Under the pieces are notes generated by a model that was not told where the DNA came from, did not search any database, and saw only the letters and a list, made by a program, of their open reading frames with translations. The translations under genes and the position numbers were made by a program. DNA of 14,449 nt from JAVJUS01 sp040220455 (lineage in GTDB: Bacteria; Pseudomonadota; Alphaproteobacteria; DSM-16000; Inquilinaceae), in contig JAVJUS010000019.1 in NCBI GenBank assembly GCA_040220455.1, forward strand, positions 1 through 14,449, given 5' to 3'. Below, in pieces: positions 7,563 through 14,449 of the stretch (its first letter is position 1; every line of letters starts with the position of its first letter).

Positions 7563-8717
7563 CTAAAGCCGCGAGGCCGTGCCGGCCGCGGCGTAGAGGC
7601 CGGCCATGGGCAGGGCGAGCAGGGCCAGCGTCGGGCCCAGGCCGATGACCTCGGCGACCAGGCCGATCAGGGGCGGGCCCAGCAGGAAGCCCAGATAGGC
7701 GGTCGAGGCGACGGCGGCGATCGCCGTACCGGGCGCGATGCCCGGCGTCGCCGCGGCGGCGCGGAACAGGATCGGCACGACGCTCGCGATGCCGAATCCG
7801 ACCCCCAGGAAGCCCAGGACCGCGACGGCGGCGTTGCCCGTCGCCGGCCCGATGACCAGGCCGACCGCCGCCGTGACCGCGCCCAGGCGCAGCAGGCGTA
7901 CCGCGCCGATCCGCTCGACCAGCGTGTCCCCCTGGAACCGCCCGATCGCCATGGCGAGCGAGAACCCGGTGAAGCCGGCCGCGCCCACCGCCGGGCCGCC
8001 GCCCAGCTCCTCGCGCAGATAGACCGCCGTCCAGTCGGCCATGGCGCCCTCGATCAGCAGCGCCCCCATGCCCAACACGCCGAGCCCGAGCAGCCCGCGC
8101 GGCGGCAGGGTGAAGGCCGGCTCCGCCTCGGGCGGCTCGTCGGCCAGGCCCTCGCCCATGCGCGCGATGACCCACAGCCCGAACAGGAAGATCAGCGCCG
8201 CGAAGGCCGCGACCTGCGGCGTCGGCGCGATCCCGGCGGCAGCGACGAGCCCGGCGAGGCCCGCCCCGATCATGGAGCCCAGGCTGAACCCGCCGTGGCA
8301 GGCGCCCATGATGGCCACGCCGCGCCTTCGCTCGATCGCCGCCGCGCCGACATTCATCGTGACGTCCATCGAGGCGTTGCCGAGCCCGACGAAGAACAGG
8401 GCGGCCGCCAGCAGCACCGGGCTCGGCGCCAGGGTCGGCAGCACGATCGCGACGGCGTAGAGGACGAGCGTGGCGGCGAGCATGCGCGTGACGCCGAGCC
8501 GCGCGACCAGCCAGCCGACCACCGTCATGGCGACGAGAAGGCCCGCCGGCATGCCGAGCAGGGCGAGGCCAAGCGCCGCCTCGCCCATCTCGAGCCGGGC
8601 CTTGATCTCCGGAATGCGCGGCACCCAGGCCGCGAAGAGCGCGCCGTTGACGGCGAAGACCGCGACCGCGGCGGCCGAGGGGCCGTGGGCGGCCAGGCGC
8701 AGGATGGCGGTGTACAT
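7563..8717 (-). CDS. MFS transporter, YbjJ/FucP-like
   Basis: A 384-residue inner-membrane protein with about 12 hydrophobic segments. It resembles the YbjJ-like branch of the major facilitator superfamily. Supporting motifs are FAVNGALFAAWVPRIPEIKA in helix 1, LFFVGLGNASMDVTMNVGAA followed by ERRRGVAIMGACHGGFSLG around helices 4-5 (about residues 107-147), and a repeat of the fold in the C-terminal half (GFTGFSLAMAIGRFQGD). The substrate is unknown; family members have been linked to sugars and to general solute export, which does not settle the role here. The start at 8717 gives the expected N-terminus just before helix 1. The gene is divergent from the AidB-like gene across 243 bases that contain a palindromic operator candidate, and the exported-protein gene follows 52 bases downstream on the same strand. 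Confidence 0.9.
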   Translation of the reverse strand: MYTAILRLAAHGPSAAAVAVFAVNGALFAAWVPRIPEIKARLEMGEAALGLALLGMPAGLLVAMTVVGWLVARLGVTRMLAATLVLYAVAIVLPTLAPSPVLLAAALFFVGLGNASMDVTMNVGAAAIERRRGVAIMGACHGGFSLGSMIGAGLAGLVAAAGIAPTPQVAAFAALIFLFGLWVIARMGEGLADEPPEAEPAFTLPPRGLLGLGVLGMGALLIEGAMADWTAVYLREELGGGPAVGAAGFTGFSLAMAIGRFQGDTLVERIGAVRLLRLGAVTAAVGLVIGPATGNAAVAVLGFLGVGFGIASVVPILFRAAAATPGIAPGTAIAAVASTAYLGFLLGPPLIGLVAEVIGLGPTLALLALPMAGLYAAAGTASRL

Positions 8718-8866
8718 GCGGGTCCGGGCTTTCGGGGACGGCCGGTCCGGCGCGGCGGCGCCGGGGCGTTCCCGGCTCTACGCGGCCCGGCGCCCGGACG
8801 CAAGAGGCCGCGACATGCGGGAGAAGGCGCGGGCGCGAGCGTCGGCGCTGCACGTCCCGCCCCGCG

Positions 8867-8885
8867 CGTGCTAGAATGTAGCACG
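8867..8885. promoter_or_regulatory. Palindromic operator candidate over a -10 box
   Basis: CGTGCTA (8867-8873) and TAGCACG (8879-8885) are perfect inverted arms around GAATG. The hexamer TAGAAT (8872-8877) inside it matches the sigma70 -10 consensus at five of six positions and faces the AidB-like gene, whose ATG is 83 bases on. No good -35 is seen upstream. This is the layout of a repressor, or activator-dependent, site controlling one or both of the divergent genes. No regulator gene adjoins it. The remaining 8718-8960 spacer holds nothing else I recognise except the Shine-Dalgarno GGGAGGA near 8944-8950. Confidence 0.5.
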
Positions 8886-8960
8886 AAAAGAGTGAGGACA
8901 CTGCGGCCGGCCCGCGCACCGACGGGGGCCGCGCCATCGGCCCGGGAGGATCGCCGCGCC

Positions 8961-10691
8961 ATGACCGACGCCGTCGCGCTCGCCGCCCGTGACGACCGGC
9001 CCGTCGCCTATCCGCCGACGACGGCCGGGCTCAACGCGTTTACGACCGATAGGGGCCTGCGCGCCCGGCTCGCTCTGGTCGCGCCGGATCTCCTCGCCGA
9101 CCACGGCGCCCGGCTCGACGACTTCGGCGCCTGGGTCGCCGGCCCGCTCGACGAGCAGGCGGCCTACACCGACCGGCACGCCCCGCCGCGGCTGGAGACC
9201 CATGACCGGGACGGCGCGGCGGTCGGCCGGGTGATCGTCAATCCCGCCTATCGCGACTGCCACATGGAGGCCTATCGCCGGGGCGCGATCGCCGCCGCCT
9301 TCGGCCCGGGCGCGGCGCCGCACCGACTTTCCTTCGTCATGGGCTACCTGCTGTCCTATGCCGATATCGCGATCCACTGCCCGGTGACGATGACCGGTGC
9401 CGTGGCCTACGTGCTGGACCGGCTGGCGCCGGCGCCGGTGCGCGAGGCCTGGCTGCCCGGCCTGCTGCGCTCCGACGGGCGCACGGCGACCGGCGGCACC
9501 TGGGCGACAGAGCGCCATGGCGGCTCGGATGTCGGCGCGACGACGACCCGCGCGGTCCCCGAGGGCGACAACTGGCGGCTGACGGGGCTCAAGTGGTTCA
9601 CCTCGAACGCCGGCTCCGGCGTCGCGCTGGCGACCGCCCGGCCCTCGGGCGCGGCCGAGGGGTCGGCCGGGCTCGGTTGCTATCTCGTGCCCGACCGGCT
9701 GCCCGACGGCACGCCCAACACCTATCGCGTGCGCCGGCTCAAGGAGAAGGCGGGCACCCGCGGCCTGCCGACCGGCGAGATCGACCTGGACGGCACCTGG
9801 GCGGTCGAGGTCGCGCCGCCGCCCGAGGGCCTCAGGGCGATGATGGAGGCTCTGGAATACAGCCGCATCCACAACGCCGCCAGCGGCGCCGGCCTGCAGC
9901 GCCGCGCGTTCGTCGAGGCGGCGTGCTGGGCGACCCACCGCCATGCCTTCGGCGCGCCGCTGATCGGCCGGCCCATGGTGCGCGACCGGCTGCTCGACCT
10001 GCTGGCCGACCAGGAGGCGAGCCTCGCCCTGGCGCTGGAGGCCGGCTCGGCCTTCGACGCGGCGCTCGCCGATCCGTCGGCCCGTCCCTGGCTGCGCACC
10101 GTCACCGCGATCGCCAAGTACGAGACGGCGGAGCGGGCCTGCCGCTCGGCCCGCGCGGCGGTCGAGCTGGTCGGCGGCAACGGCTATACCGAGGAATGGC
10201 CGACCGCCCGGCTCTATCGCGACAGCCTCGTCACCGCCGTCTGGGAAGGTCCCGCCAACATCCAGGCGCTGGAGCTCGCCCGCGCCGCCCTCGGCAAGTA
10301 TCGCGGCGACACGGCCTTTCTCGAGCGCGTGGACCGCTGCCTCTCCGGCCTCCCCGACGGGGCGGGGGCGCTGGCCGGCCCGCTCGCCACCGCCCGGGCC
10401 GACTGCGCCGCCGCGCTGGAGGGCCTGCGCGCGCGGCTGGAGCGGATCGAGCGCGACGCCCTGCGCCTTCTCGTTCTGATGGCCGACACGCTGGGCGCCG
10501 CGCTGCTGTGCGAGGGCGCGGCCGACGGGCTGGCCCGCGGCGACCGGCGCCTGGCGCTGCTGGCCGAGCGGTTCCTGGCCCGGCGCTTCGGCGGCCGCGC
10601 ACCGATCGCCGGCGACGACGCCCCGCTGGAGGCGGCGCTCGCCGACCATGCCGAGGCCGTGCTCGGCCAGGCCCGTATCCCCGTGGAATGA
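8961..10691 (+). CDS. AidB-like acyl-CoA dehydrogenase family protein
   Basis: The 576-residue flavoprotein matches the AidB branch of the acyl-CoA dehydrogenases. From N to C it shows an AidB-like leader (NAFTTDRGLRARLALVAPDL); a first helical domain with NPAYRDCHMEAYRRG and HCPVTMTGAVAYVL; the FAD-contact strand motif WATERHGGSDVGATTTRA beginning near residue 181; KWFTSNAGS; RLKEKAGTRGLPTGEI; and ARLYRDSLVTAVWEGPANIQ with the expected active-site glutamate at residue 429. The C-terminal extension (about 450-576) is arginine-rich and helical, like the region that in E. coli AidB contacts DNA. E. coli AidB belongs to the adaptive response to alkylation damage, but its substrate is unsettled, and an ordinary acyl-CoA role is possible here. 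The start at 8961 has GGAGGA ten bases upstream; the reading frame is open far upstream only because of high GC. DUF924 follows after 10 bases. Confidence 0.93.
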   Translation: MTDAVALAARDDRPVAYPPTTAGLNAFTTDRGLRARLALVAPDLLADHGARLDDFGAWVAGPLDEQAAYTDRHAPPRLETHDRDGAAVGRVIVNPAYRDCHMEAYRRGAIAAAFGPGAAPHRLSFVMGYLLSYADIAIHCPVTMTGAVAYVLDRLAPAPVREAWLPGLLRSDGRTATGGTWATERHGGSDVGATTTRAVPEGDNWRLTGLKWFTSNAGSGVALATARPSGAAEGSAGLGCYLVPDRLPDGTPNTYRVRRLKEKAGTRGLPTGEIDLDGTWAVEVAPPPEGLRAMMEALEYSRIHNAASGAGLQRRAFVEAACWATHRHAFGAPLIGRPMVRDRLLDLLADQEASLALALEAGSAFDAALADPSARPWLRTVTAIAKYETAERACRSARAAVELVGGNGYTEEWPTARLYRDSLVTAVWEGPANIQALELARAALGKYRGDTAFLERVDRCLSGLPDGAGALAGPLATARADCAAALEGLRARLERIERDALRLLVLMADTLGAALLCEGAADGLARGDRRLALLAERFLARRFGGRAPIAGDDAPLEAALADHAEAVLGQARIPVE

Positions 10692-10701
10692 AGAGACAGC
10701 G

Positions 10702-11277
10702 ATGAGCCTCCGCGACACCGACGCCCCGGCGGCCGAGCCCGCCGACGTGCTCGCCTTCTGGTTCGACGAGCATGGCCCCGCCGACTGGTTCAAGCGTTCC
10801 GACGCCTTCGACGCGGCGGTGCGCACGCGCCTGGGACCGGCCTTCGAGGACGCGGCGGCCGGGAAGCTCGACGGCTGGGCGGCGACGCCGGACGGCGCGC
10901 TGGCCCTGATCCTCCTGCTCGATCAGGTGCCGCGAAACCTGTTCCGCGACGACGCCCGCGCCTTCGCGACCGACGCCAAGGCGCGCGAAGTGGCCCGCGC
11001 CGCGGTCGAGGCTGGCCACGACATGGCGCTGCCGGCGCCCGACCGGCGCGTCTTCGTCTACCTGCCCTTCGAACACAGCGAGGACGCCGACGACCAGGCG
11101 CTCTGCGTCGCGTTGAGCGAGGAGCGGCTGGGCAACGACGATTATGCCGAGTACGCTCGCCGTCACAAGGCGGTGATCGACCGGTTCGGGCGGTTCCCGC
11201 ATCGCAACGCCTGTCTCGGCCGCGAGACGACGGCGGAAGAGGCGGCCTTTCTGGAAGAGACGCCGACCGGCTTCTGA
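10702..11277 (+). CDS. DUF924 family protein
   Basis: A 191-residue soluble protein of the DUF924 family (TPR-like helical fold). Recognisable family blocks are the N-terminal VLAFWFDEHGPADWFKRSDAFD, present here as residues 15-36; ALALILLLDQVPRNLFRDDARAF, of which LLLDQVPRNLFR is nearly invariant; VFVYLPFEHSEDADDQ; and RFGRFPHRNACLGR near the C-terminus. The length is typical of the family. The biochemical role is not established. The ATG at 10702 is preferred over 10648 because it directly precedes the conserved region, leaves a 10-base gap to the AidB-like stop and has an AAGAGA purine run upstream. The tight spacing argues for one transcript with the dehydrogenase gene. Confidence 0.93.
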   Translation: MSLRDTDAPAAEPADVLAFWFDEHGPADWFKRSDAFDAAVRTRLGPAFEDAAAGKLDGWAATPDGALALILLLDQVPRNLFRDDARAFATDAKAREVARAAVEAGHDMALPAPDRRVFVYLPFEHSEDADDQALCVALSEERLGNDDYAEYARRHKAVIDRFGRFPHRNACLGRETTAEEAAFLEETPTGF

Positions 11278-11395
11278 CCCGGATCTCGGACGGCCGGATA
11301 CCGAGCCGCCGGCGGCGGCCGATCGAGCGGAGGACTCGGAGCGTGTGACGGGATCCATTCAGCAGGCATCGCGGGACGGCCGTCGCCCTTCGCGT

Positions 11396-11430
11396 TCCCT
11401 CTCCCGGTGGGAGAGGGACAGGGTGAGGGG
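11396..11430. repeat. REP-like hairpin, copy 1, with GGGTGAGGGG tail
   Basis: TCCCTCTCCC (11396-11405) and GGGAGAGGGA (11409-11418) form a perfect 10-bp stem with a GGT loop, followed by CAGGGTGAGGGG (11419-11430). From memory, elements of this CCCTCTCC/GGGAGAGGG plus GGGTGAGGG type are scattered between genes in many high-GC proteobacteria. It lies in the 259-base gap after DUF924 and may also act as a transcript-end hairpin. Confidence 0.65.
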
Positions 11431-11470
11431 TTGCAGACCGCGGAACACTGCCCTGCCGGCCGCGGGTCCC

Positions 11471-11492
11471 TCCCTCTCCTGGCGGGAGAGGG
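11471..11492. repeat. REP-like hairpin, copy 2
   Basis: CCCTCTCC (11472-11479) pairs with GGAGAGGG (11485-11492) across TGGCG. The 21-base core agrees with copy 1 (11397-11417) at 19 positions, in the same orientation and 75 bases further on. The two differences, C to T and T to C, lie in or beside the loop, so the stem is kept. It ends 44 bases before the VOC-protein start and lacks the GGGTGAGGGG tail. Confidence 0.6.
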
Positions 11493-11536
11493 CATGTCTT
11501 CACGGCTTCGCAAGCGGAGCACTCATCGGAGGAGCC

Positions 11537-12352
11537 ATGGGCGCCGCCATTCGCGGCATCGACCACGCGCTGGTGGCGACGGCCGATCTGGACCGGGCCG
11601 ACGCGGCCTGGCGCCGGCTCGGCTTCGCGACCACGCCTCGCGGCCGGCACGAGGGCTGGGGCACCGGCAATGTCTGCGTGATGATGCCCCACGACTATGT
11701 GGAACTGCTCGGCATCCGGGACCCGACACAGGACTTGGCCGGCCTGGATGCCGCGCTCGCCGAGCGGGGCGAGGGGCTGATGGGCCTGGCCCTCGATACC
11801 GGCGACGCGGACGCCGCCCATGAGGCCTTCGCCGCCGCGGGCATCGCCGGCGACGGGCCGGCCGGGCTGTGGCGCTGGCTCGACCTGCCGGAGGGGCCGG
11901 TCAAGCCGTCCTTCCGCCTCGTCCATCCCTCGCCGCGCGACGCGCTGGGCCTGCCCGGCTTCGTCTGCCAGCACGAAACGCCCGAGCTCATGCGCCGGCC
12001 GGCCTGGCTGGAGCACGCCAACGGGGCCCGGCGCATCGCCTTCCTCACCGTGGCGGTGGCCGATCCGGCCGCGCTGGCGCCGGTCTGGCGCGTGCTGGTC
12101 GGCGACGCCGCCGTGCATCTGGAAGGCGGCGGGCTGACCGTCCGGCTGGGCGGGGCGGCGCTGCATGCCGGGGCGGCCGGCGACGGGCCGGCCCGGCCGC
12201 TCGGCCTCGGCATCGCGGTCGCCGATCTCGACCGGGCGGCGGCCTGGCTGGCCGGGCAGGGCGTCGCCTTCGAGCGCGCGGCCGGCCGCCTCGACGTCGA
12301 CCCGGCCGAGGCGACGGGCGTCGCGCTCAGCCTGCTCGCGGAGCGGGAGTGA
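11537..12352 (+). CDS. VOC family protein (Glyoxalase_3-like)
   Basis: The 271-residue protein carries two vicinal-oxygen-chelate halves. The N-terminal half begins IRGIDHALVATADLDRA, with a typical metal-ligand His10, and continues through GWGTGNVCVMMPHDYVELLG, with a likely ligand Glu56. The region from about 60 to 145 (GLALDTGDADAAHEAF, PVKPSFRLVHPS) and the GARRIAFLTVAVADPAALAP segment (about 169-188) complete the paired beta-alpha-beta-beta-beta modules. This resembles the glyoxalase-like PF13468 family found in many alphaproteobacteria, for which no reaction is firmly established. The ATG at 11537 is chosen because the VOC fold starts immediately after it and GGAGGAG (11528-11534) sits just upstream; the upstream in-frame reading crosses the hairpin repeats and is not coding. 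It is convergent with the next gene, 21 bases away. Confidence 0.85.
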   Translation: MGAAIRGIDHALVATADLDRADAAWRRLGFATTPRGRHEGWGTGNVCVMMPHDYVELLGIRDPTQDLAGLDAALAERGEGLMGLALDTGDADAAHEAFAAAGIAGDGPAGLWRWLDLPEGPVKPSFRLVHPSPRDALGLPGFVCQHETPELMRRPAWLEHANGARRIAFLTVAVADPAALAPVWRVLVGDAAVHLEGGGLTVRLGGAALHAGAAGDGPARPLGLGIAVADLDRAAAWLAGQGVAFERAAGRLDVDPAEATGVALSLLAERE

Positions 12353-12373
12353 CGGCCGGGCCCTGACGGCCGC

Positions 12374-13417
12374 TCAGGCGTCGAGGGGCGCCGCCGCGAC
12401 GGCGTTGTCGGCCAGCGATTTCGTCAGGTCGATCGCGATCGGGCTCGCTGGCACCGCCACCTGCTTGCCGTCGAGGGCGTGCAGATCCACCCGGTCGAGG
12501 TCGACCGCATAGGCCTGCGGGGAATCGTAGAAGCGGGTGTAGTAGATCCCGCGCGCCAGGTCCTTGACCGCGACCCACTGGGTGCGGTCGTTCTCCTCGA
12601 CAACGCCCTTCCGCGACCGGCTCGTGCCCGTCGGGATGTCGACCGTGTTGAGCACGTGAAAGGCCAGGGCGACCGCCTCGTCGTGGGTCTTCGCCGGCTC
12701 CGCGAAGGTCGTCATCGCGGCGGCCCGAACGAATCGCGAAGGCGGCGTCGAGTCGCCCGGCAGGTGCATCATGCCCGTGCCGTGGCCGGTCTGCTCGACC
12801 TCGAAGCCGTCAAACTCGGTCTTCTCCCGGTCCCACGGGTCCAGATCGGTGTAGTTGCGCAGGTTCTGGAGGTGCCAGGGGAAGGGCGGGTCGTTGGTCA
12901 GCACGCCGACCGGATTGTCATGGATGCGCGGCGCGCCGTCGATGAACTCCACGACGATGCTGTCGCCGGTGGCGTCGTGGATCGGGAAATGGACCGGCAG
13001 CAGCTCTTTCAGGAAGACCGGAGCGCCGACCTCCACGACGCGGTTGTCGAGCGCCTGGCGGACCTCCGCGCAGGTCGCGAAGCTGCTCAGCACCCACTCG
13101 CAGAACCGGTCGACCGTCAGCCCCTTCGCCGGGTCGTCGACCTTCTGGTACGCGCTGCCGGGCAGCCAGAGCGTCCCCGTCGACAGCCCCGCCGTGTTGA
13201 GGCCGTCGACCGGCAGCGGCAGGTCGAAGACGTCCAGGCCGACAAAGCCGTACTGGCCGGTCCAGGAATGGCGGAATTCCCCGGTGCCGGGCGTCGGCCC
13301 GTAGGCGTGGCCGGGCGCGCGGAAGAACAGCTTGCTCTTCAGCGGCAGGCCGAACTCCATCGAGCGGCCGTTGACCACCGGGTTGCCGTCGACCCGGATC
13401 ATGAAATCCGTGCACAT
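12374..13417 (-). CDS. Choloylglycine hydrolase family protein (linear amide C-N hydrolase)
   Basis: The 347-residue enzyme belongs to the N-terminal-nucleophile family that includes bile salt hydrolases, penicillin V acylases and some N-acyl-homoserine-lactone acylases. It begins MCTDF, so removal of Met exposes the catalytic Cys2. The other catalytic positions fall at the same numbers as in bile salt hydrolases: Arg18 (NGRSMEF), Asn74 (DGLNTAGL), Asn175 (VLTNDPPF) and Arg228 (PSRFVRAA). The usual Asp21 is replaced by Glu21. There is no signal peptide or propeptide, so a cytosolic location is likely. The start at 13417 is fixed by the Met-Cys rule and has GGAGGCGAGG directly upstream; the frame stays open further upstream only because of high GC. 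Likely substrates are linear amides such as bile salts, penicillin V or acyl-homoserine lactones; the sequence does not decide. The rhomboid gene lies 134 bases upstream on the same strand. Confidence 0.93.
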   Translation of the reverse strand: MCTDFMIRVDGNPVVNGRSMEFGLPLKSKLFFRAPGHAYGPTPGTGEFRHSWTGQYGFVGLDVFDLPLPVDGLNTAGLSTGTLWLPGSAYQKVDDPAKGLTVDRFCEWVLSSFATCAEVRQALDNRVVEVGAPVFLKELLPVHFPIHDATGDSIVVEFIDGAPRIHDNPVGVLTNDPPFPWHLQNLRNYTDLDPWDREKTEFDGFEVEQTGHGTGMMHLPGDSTPPSRFVRAAAMTTFAEPAKTHDEAVALAFHVLNTVDIPTGTSRSRKGVVEENDRTQWVAVKDLARGIYYTRFYDSPQAYAVDLDRVDLHALDGKQVAVPASPIAIDLTKSLADNAVAAAPLDA

Positions 13418-13512
13418 CCTCGCCTCCGCCGTCGATATCCGCCGGCCCGACAGGGCGATCGGAGCCCCGGGGCCGGTCGTGACCCTTCTACGAGGACGGG
13501 CCGGTTTCGAGA

Positions 13513-13530
13513 AGAAAGAATTTATTTTGC
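13513..13530. promoter_or_regulatory. AT-rich stretch upstream of the choloylglycine hydrolase gene
   Basis: The AAGAAAGAATTTATTTTG stretch is the most AT-rich spot in the right half of the window and lies between the rhomboid stop and the hydrolase start, about 100 bases before the latter. It is where a promoter for the hydrolase would be expected. On the minus strand TAAATT is a possible -10 and CTGACA, overlapping the rhomboid stop, a possible -35, but their spacing does not fit the consensus. Confidence 0.25.
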
Positions 13531-13551
13531 CCTCTAAGGTGTCGTTCGCTG

Positions 13552-14289
13552 TCAGGCATCCGGCGGGCGGGCGCCCCAGGGCGCGGGCACCGGGCCGCGG
13601 CGCCGGGGCGGGCCGTCGGGCGGCGTGAGCAGGGCGACGAAGGCGAGGCCGGCGAGGAAGCCGCCGATATGCGCCCACCAGGCCACGCCCCCGGCCTGTC
13701 CGGAGGTCAGCGCGCCGGCGCCTTGCAGCACCTGCAGCCCGAACCAGACGGCGACGTACCAGAAGGCGCTGATCCGGAAGAACAGCGGGATGACGATGAT
13801 CGGCACGAGCAGCAGGACCTTCGAGCGCGGGTAGAGCGCGGCATGGGCGCCCAGCACGCCGGCGATGGCGCCCGAGGCGCCCAGCGTCGGCACCGCGCTC
13901 GTCGGGTAGACGGTCATCTGCGCGCCGGAGGCGAGCAGGGCACTGGCGAAGTAGAGCAACCCGAACCGGAACGAGCCCAGGCGATGCTCGACCGCCCGGC
14001 CGAACAGCCACAGGGTCCACATGTTGAACAGCAGATGCAGCCAGCCGCCATGCAGGAACGCCATGGTGACCAGCGGCAGGTGGTCGTCCGGATCGAGCCC
14101 GTTCACCCGCGCCCAGAGCGGGTCGGCATAGCGCCGCGGCACGAGCGCGTGTTCGGCCAGGAAGGCGAGGGCCGCGCGCGGCGGCAGGCTCTGCTGGAGC
14201 AGGAAGACCGCGGCGCAGACGGCGATCAGGCCGAAGACCAGCCTCGCCGGCCGCGGGCCGCGGGGAGCATCCGTGCGGATCGGCAGCAT
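13552..14289 (-). CDS. Rhomboid family intramembrane serine protease
   Basis: A 245-residue polytopic inner-membrane protein with about six transmembrane segments. It has the full rhomboid signature: HLLFNMW with His85 and the oxyanion-hole Asn89; the catalytic serine in GASGAIAG (Ser139); and the catalytic histidine in WWAHIGGFLAG (His207). Helix 6 ends soon after. A proline/arginine-rich cytosolic tail (about 223-245) closes the protein. Rhomboids cleave transmembrane helices of other membrane proteins; no partner is indicated here. The WARVNGL...HLPLVTMAFLHGGWLHLL part (about residues 59-87) is typical of bacterial GlpG-unrelated, YqgP-like rhomboids. The start at 14289 gives a short basic leader before helix 1; the Shine-Dalgarno is weak. 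A 7-bp-arm palindrome lies 45 bases upstream. Confidence 0.95.
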   Translation of the reverse strand: MLPIRTDAPRGPRPARLVFGLIAVCAAVFLLQQSLPPRAALAFLAEHALVPRRYADPLWARVNGLDPDDHLPLVTMAFLHGGWLHLLFNMWTLWLFGRAVEHRLGSFRFGLLYFASALLASGAQMTVYPTSAVPTLGASGAIAGVLGAHAALYPRSKVLLLVPIIVIPLFFRISAFWYVAVWFGLQVLQGAGALTSGQAGGVAWWAHIGGFLAGLAFVALLTPPDGPPRRRGPVPAPWGARPPDA

Positions 14290-14333
14290 GACCGGACATA
14301 CCTGGGCCCGGCACGCCGATTTGCCAGGAGGTC

Positions 14334-14348
14334 GACCGACTGTCGGTC
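14334..14348. promoter_or_regulatory. Short perfect palindrome upstream of the rhomboid gene
   Basis: GACCGAC (14334-14340) and GTCGGTC (14342-14348) are perfect inverted arms around one T, 45 bases before the rhomboid ATG. The size and position would suit a dimeric regulator, but such GC-rich matches arise easily by chance. The rest of 14290-14449 holds no recognisable gene; it ends with a run of nine C (14420-14428) facing a G-rich GGGAGGGGGC (14431-14440), an imperfect hairpin. Confidence 0.3.
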
Positions 14349-14449
14349 ACGGCGCCGCCTCCGGTCGCGCGGCCGGGCCGGGTGCCGACGGAACGCAGGT
14401 GGCCCGGAGACGCGCACCGCCCCCCCCCAGGGGAGGGGGCGGCCGCCGG

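Noticed and set aside
7509..8960. Upstream extension of the AidB-like reading frame to 1060 codons
   Set aside because: The extension is antisense to the YbjJ-like transporter and is not protein-like. The true start at 8961 has a good Shine-Dalgarno and the family N-terminus.
8871..10826. A 651-codon minus-strand frame antisense to the AidB-like gene
   Set aside because: It is a codon-position shadow of a well-supported gene and has no recognisable domain.
10790..12166. A 458-codon minus-strand frame crossing DUF924, the hairpin spacer and the VOC gene
   Set aside because: It runs through intergenic repeats and antisense to two real genes, and is arginine/proline-rich low complexity.
12341..12375. 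GAGCGG/CCGCTC inverted repeat between the convergent VOC and choloylglycine hydrolase genes
   Set aside because: The arms are only six bases and there is no T-tract; it is too weak to call a terminator in such GC-rich DNA.
13418..14350. Upstream extension of the choloylglycine hydrolase frame
   Set aside because: It overlaps the rhomboid gene in another frame, and the enzyme needs Cys directly after the initiator Met, which fixes the start at 13417.
14418..14440. C9 tract and G-rich partner at the right edge as a third REP-like hairpin
   Set aside because: Pairing is imperfect, the core does not match the two copies at 11396-11492, and the window ends there.

Overview
The window is ordinary high-GC chromosomal DNA, most likely from an alphaproteobacterium of the Rhodospirillales/Azospirillales type. 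That placement is inferred from the PheT sequence, the very GC-rich codon use and the gene mix (AidB-like acyl-CoA dehydrogenase, DUF924, Bcr/CflA and YbjJ-type transporters). No rRNA, tRNA, CRISPR array, integrase or transposase was seen. Eleven protein genes are supported. One, the P1 family peptidase, is cut by the left edge of the window.

Left part (1-2603, mostly minus strand): a lower-GC block of about 2 kb carries an ABC/RecF-like AAA ATPase followed, with a 4-base ATGA overlap, by a DUF4276 TOPRIM-like protein. This pair resembles the split OLD/PARIS-type ATPase plus TOPRIM modules of phage defence. It is the best candidate in the window for a poorly described system. It runs directly, after a 10-base gap, into a very GC-rich P1 family (DmpA/S58) peptidase gene. 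Hand-counted GC shows the contrast: 51/60 at 1-60, 36/60 at 541-600, 32/60 at 1741-1800, 26/60 at 2281-2340 and 47/60 at 2701-2760. The block therefore looks acquired. It lies where pheS would normally stand, immediately upstream of pheT.

Middle part (2604-8960): pheT (phenylalanyl-tRNA synthetase beta subunit) and a Bcr/CflA drug-efflux transporter lie on the plus strand. They converge on an unrecognised exported, helix-rich protein and a YbjJ-like MFS transporter on the minus strand. A 243-base divergent intergenic region follows and contains a perfect 7-bp inverted repeat over a -10-like hexamer.

Right part (8961-14449): an AidB-like acyl-CoA dehydrogenase and a DUF924 protein form a tight plus-strand pair. 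A 259-base spacer with two near-identical GGGAGAGGG hairpins separates them from a VOC/glyoxalase-like protein. This converges on a minus-strand choloylglycine hydrolase family enzyme and an upstream rhomboid intramembrane protease. Apart from the ATPase/TOPRIM module, these genes are housekeeping or general accessory functions with no obvious shared pathway.
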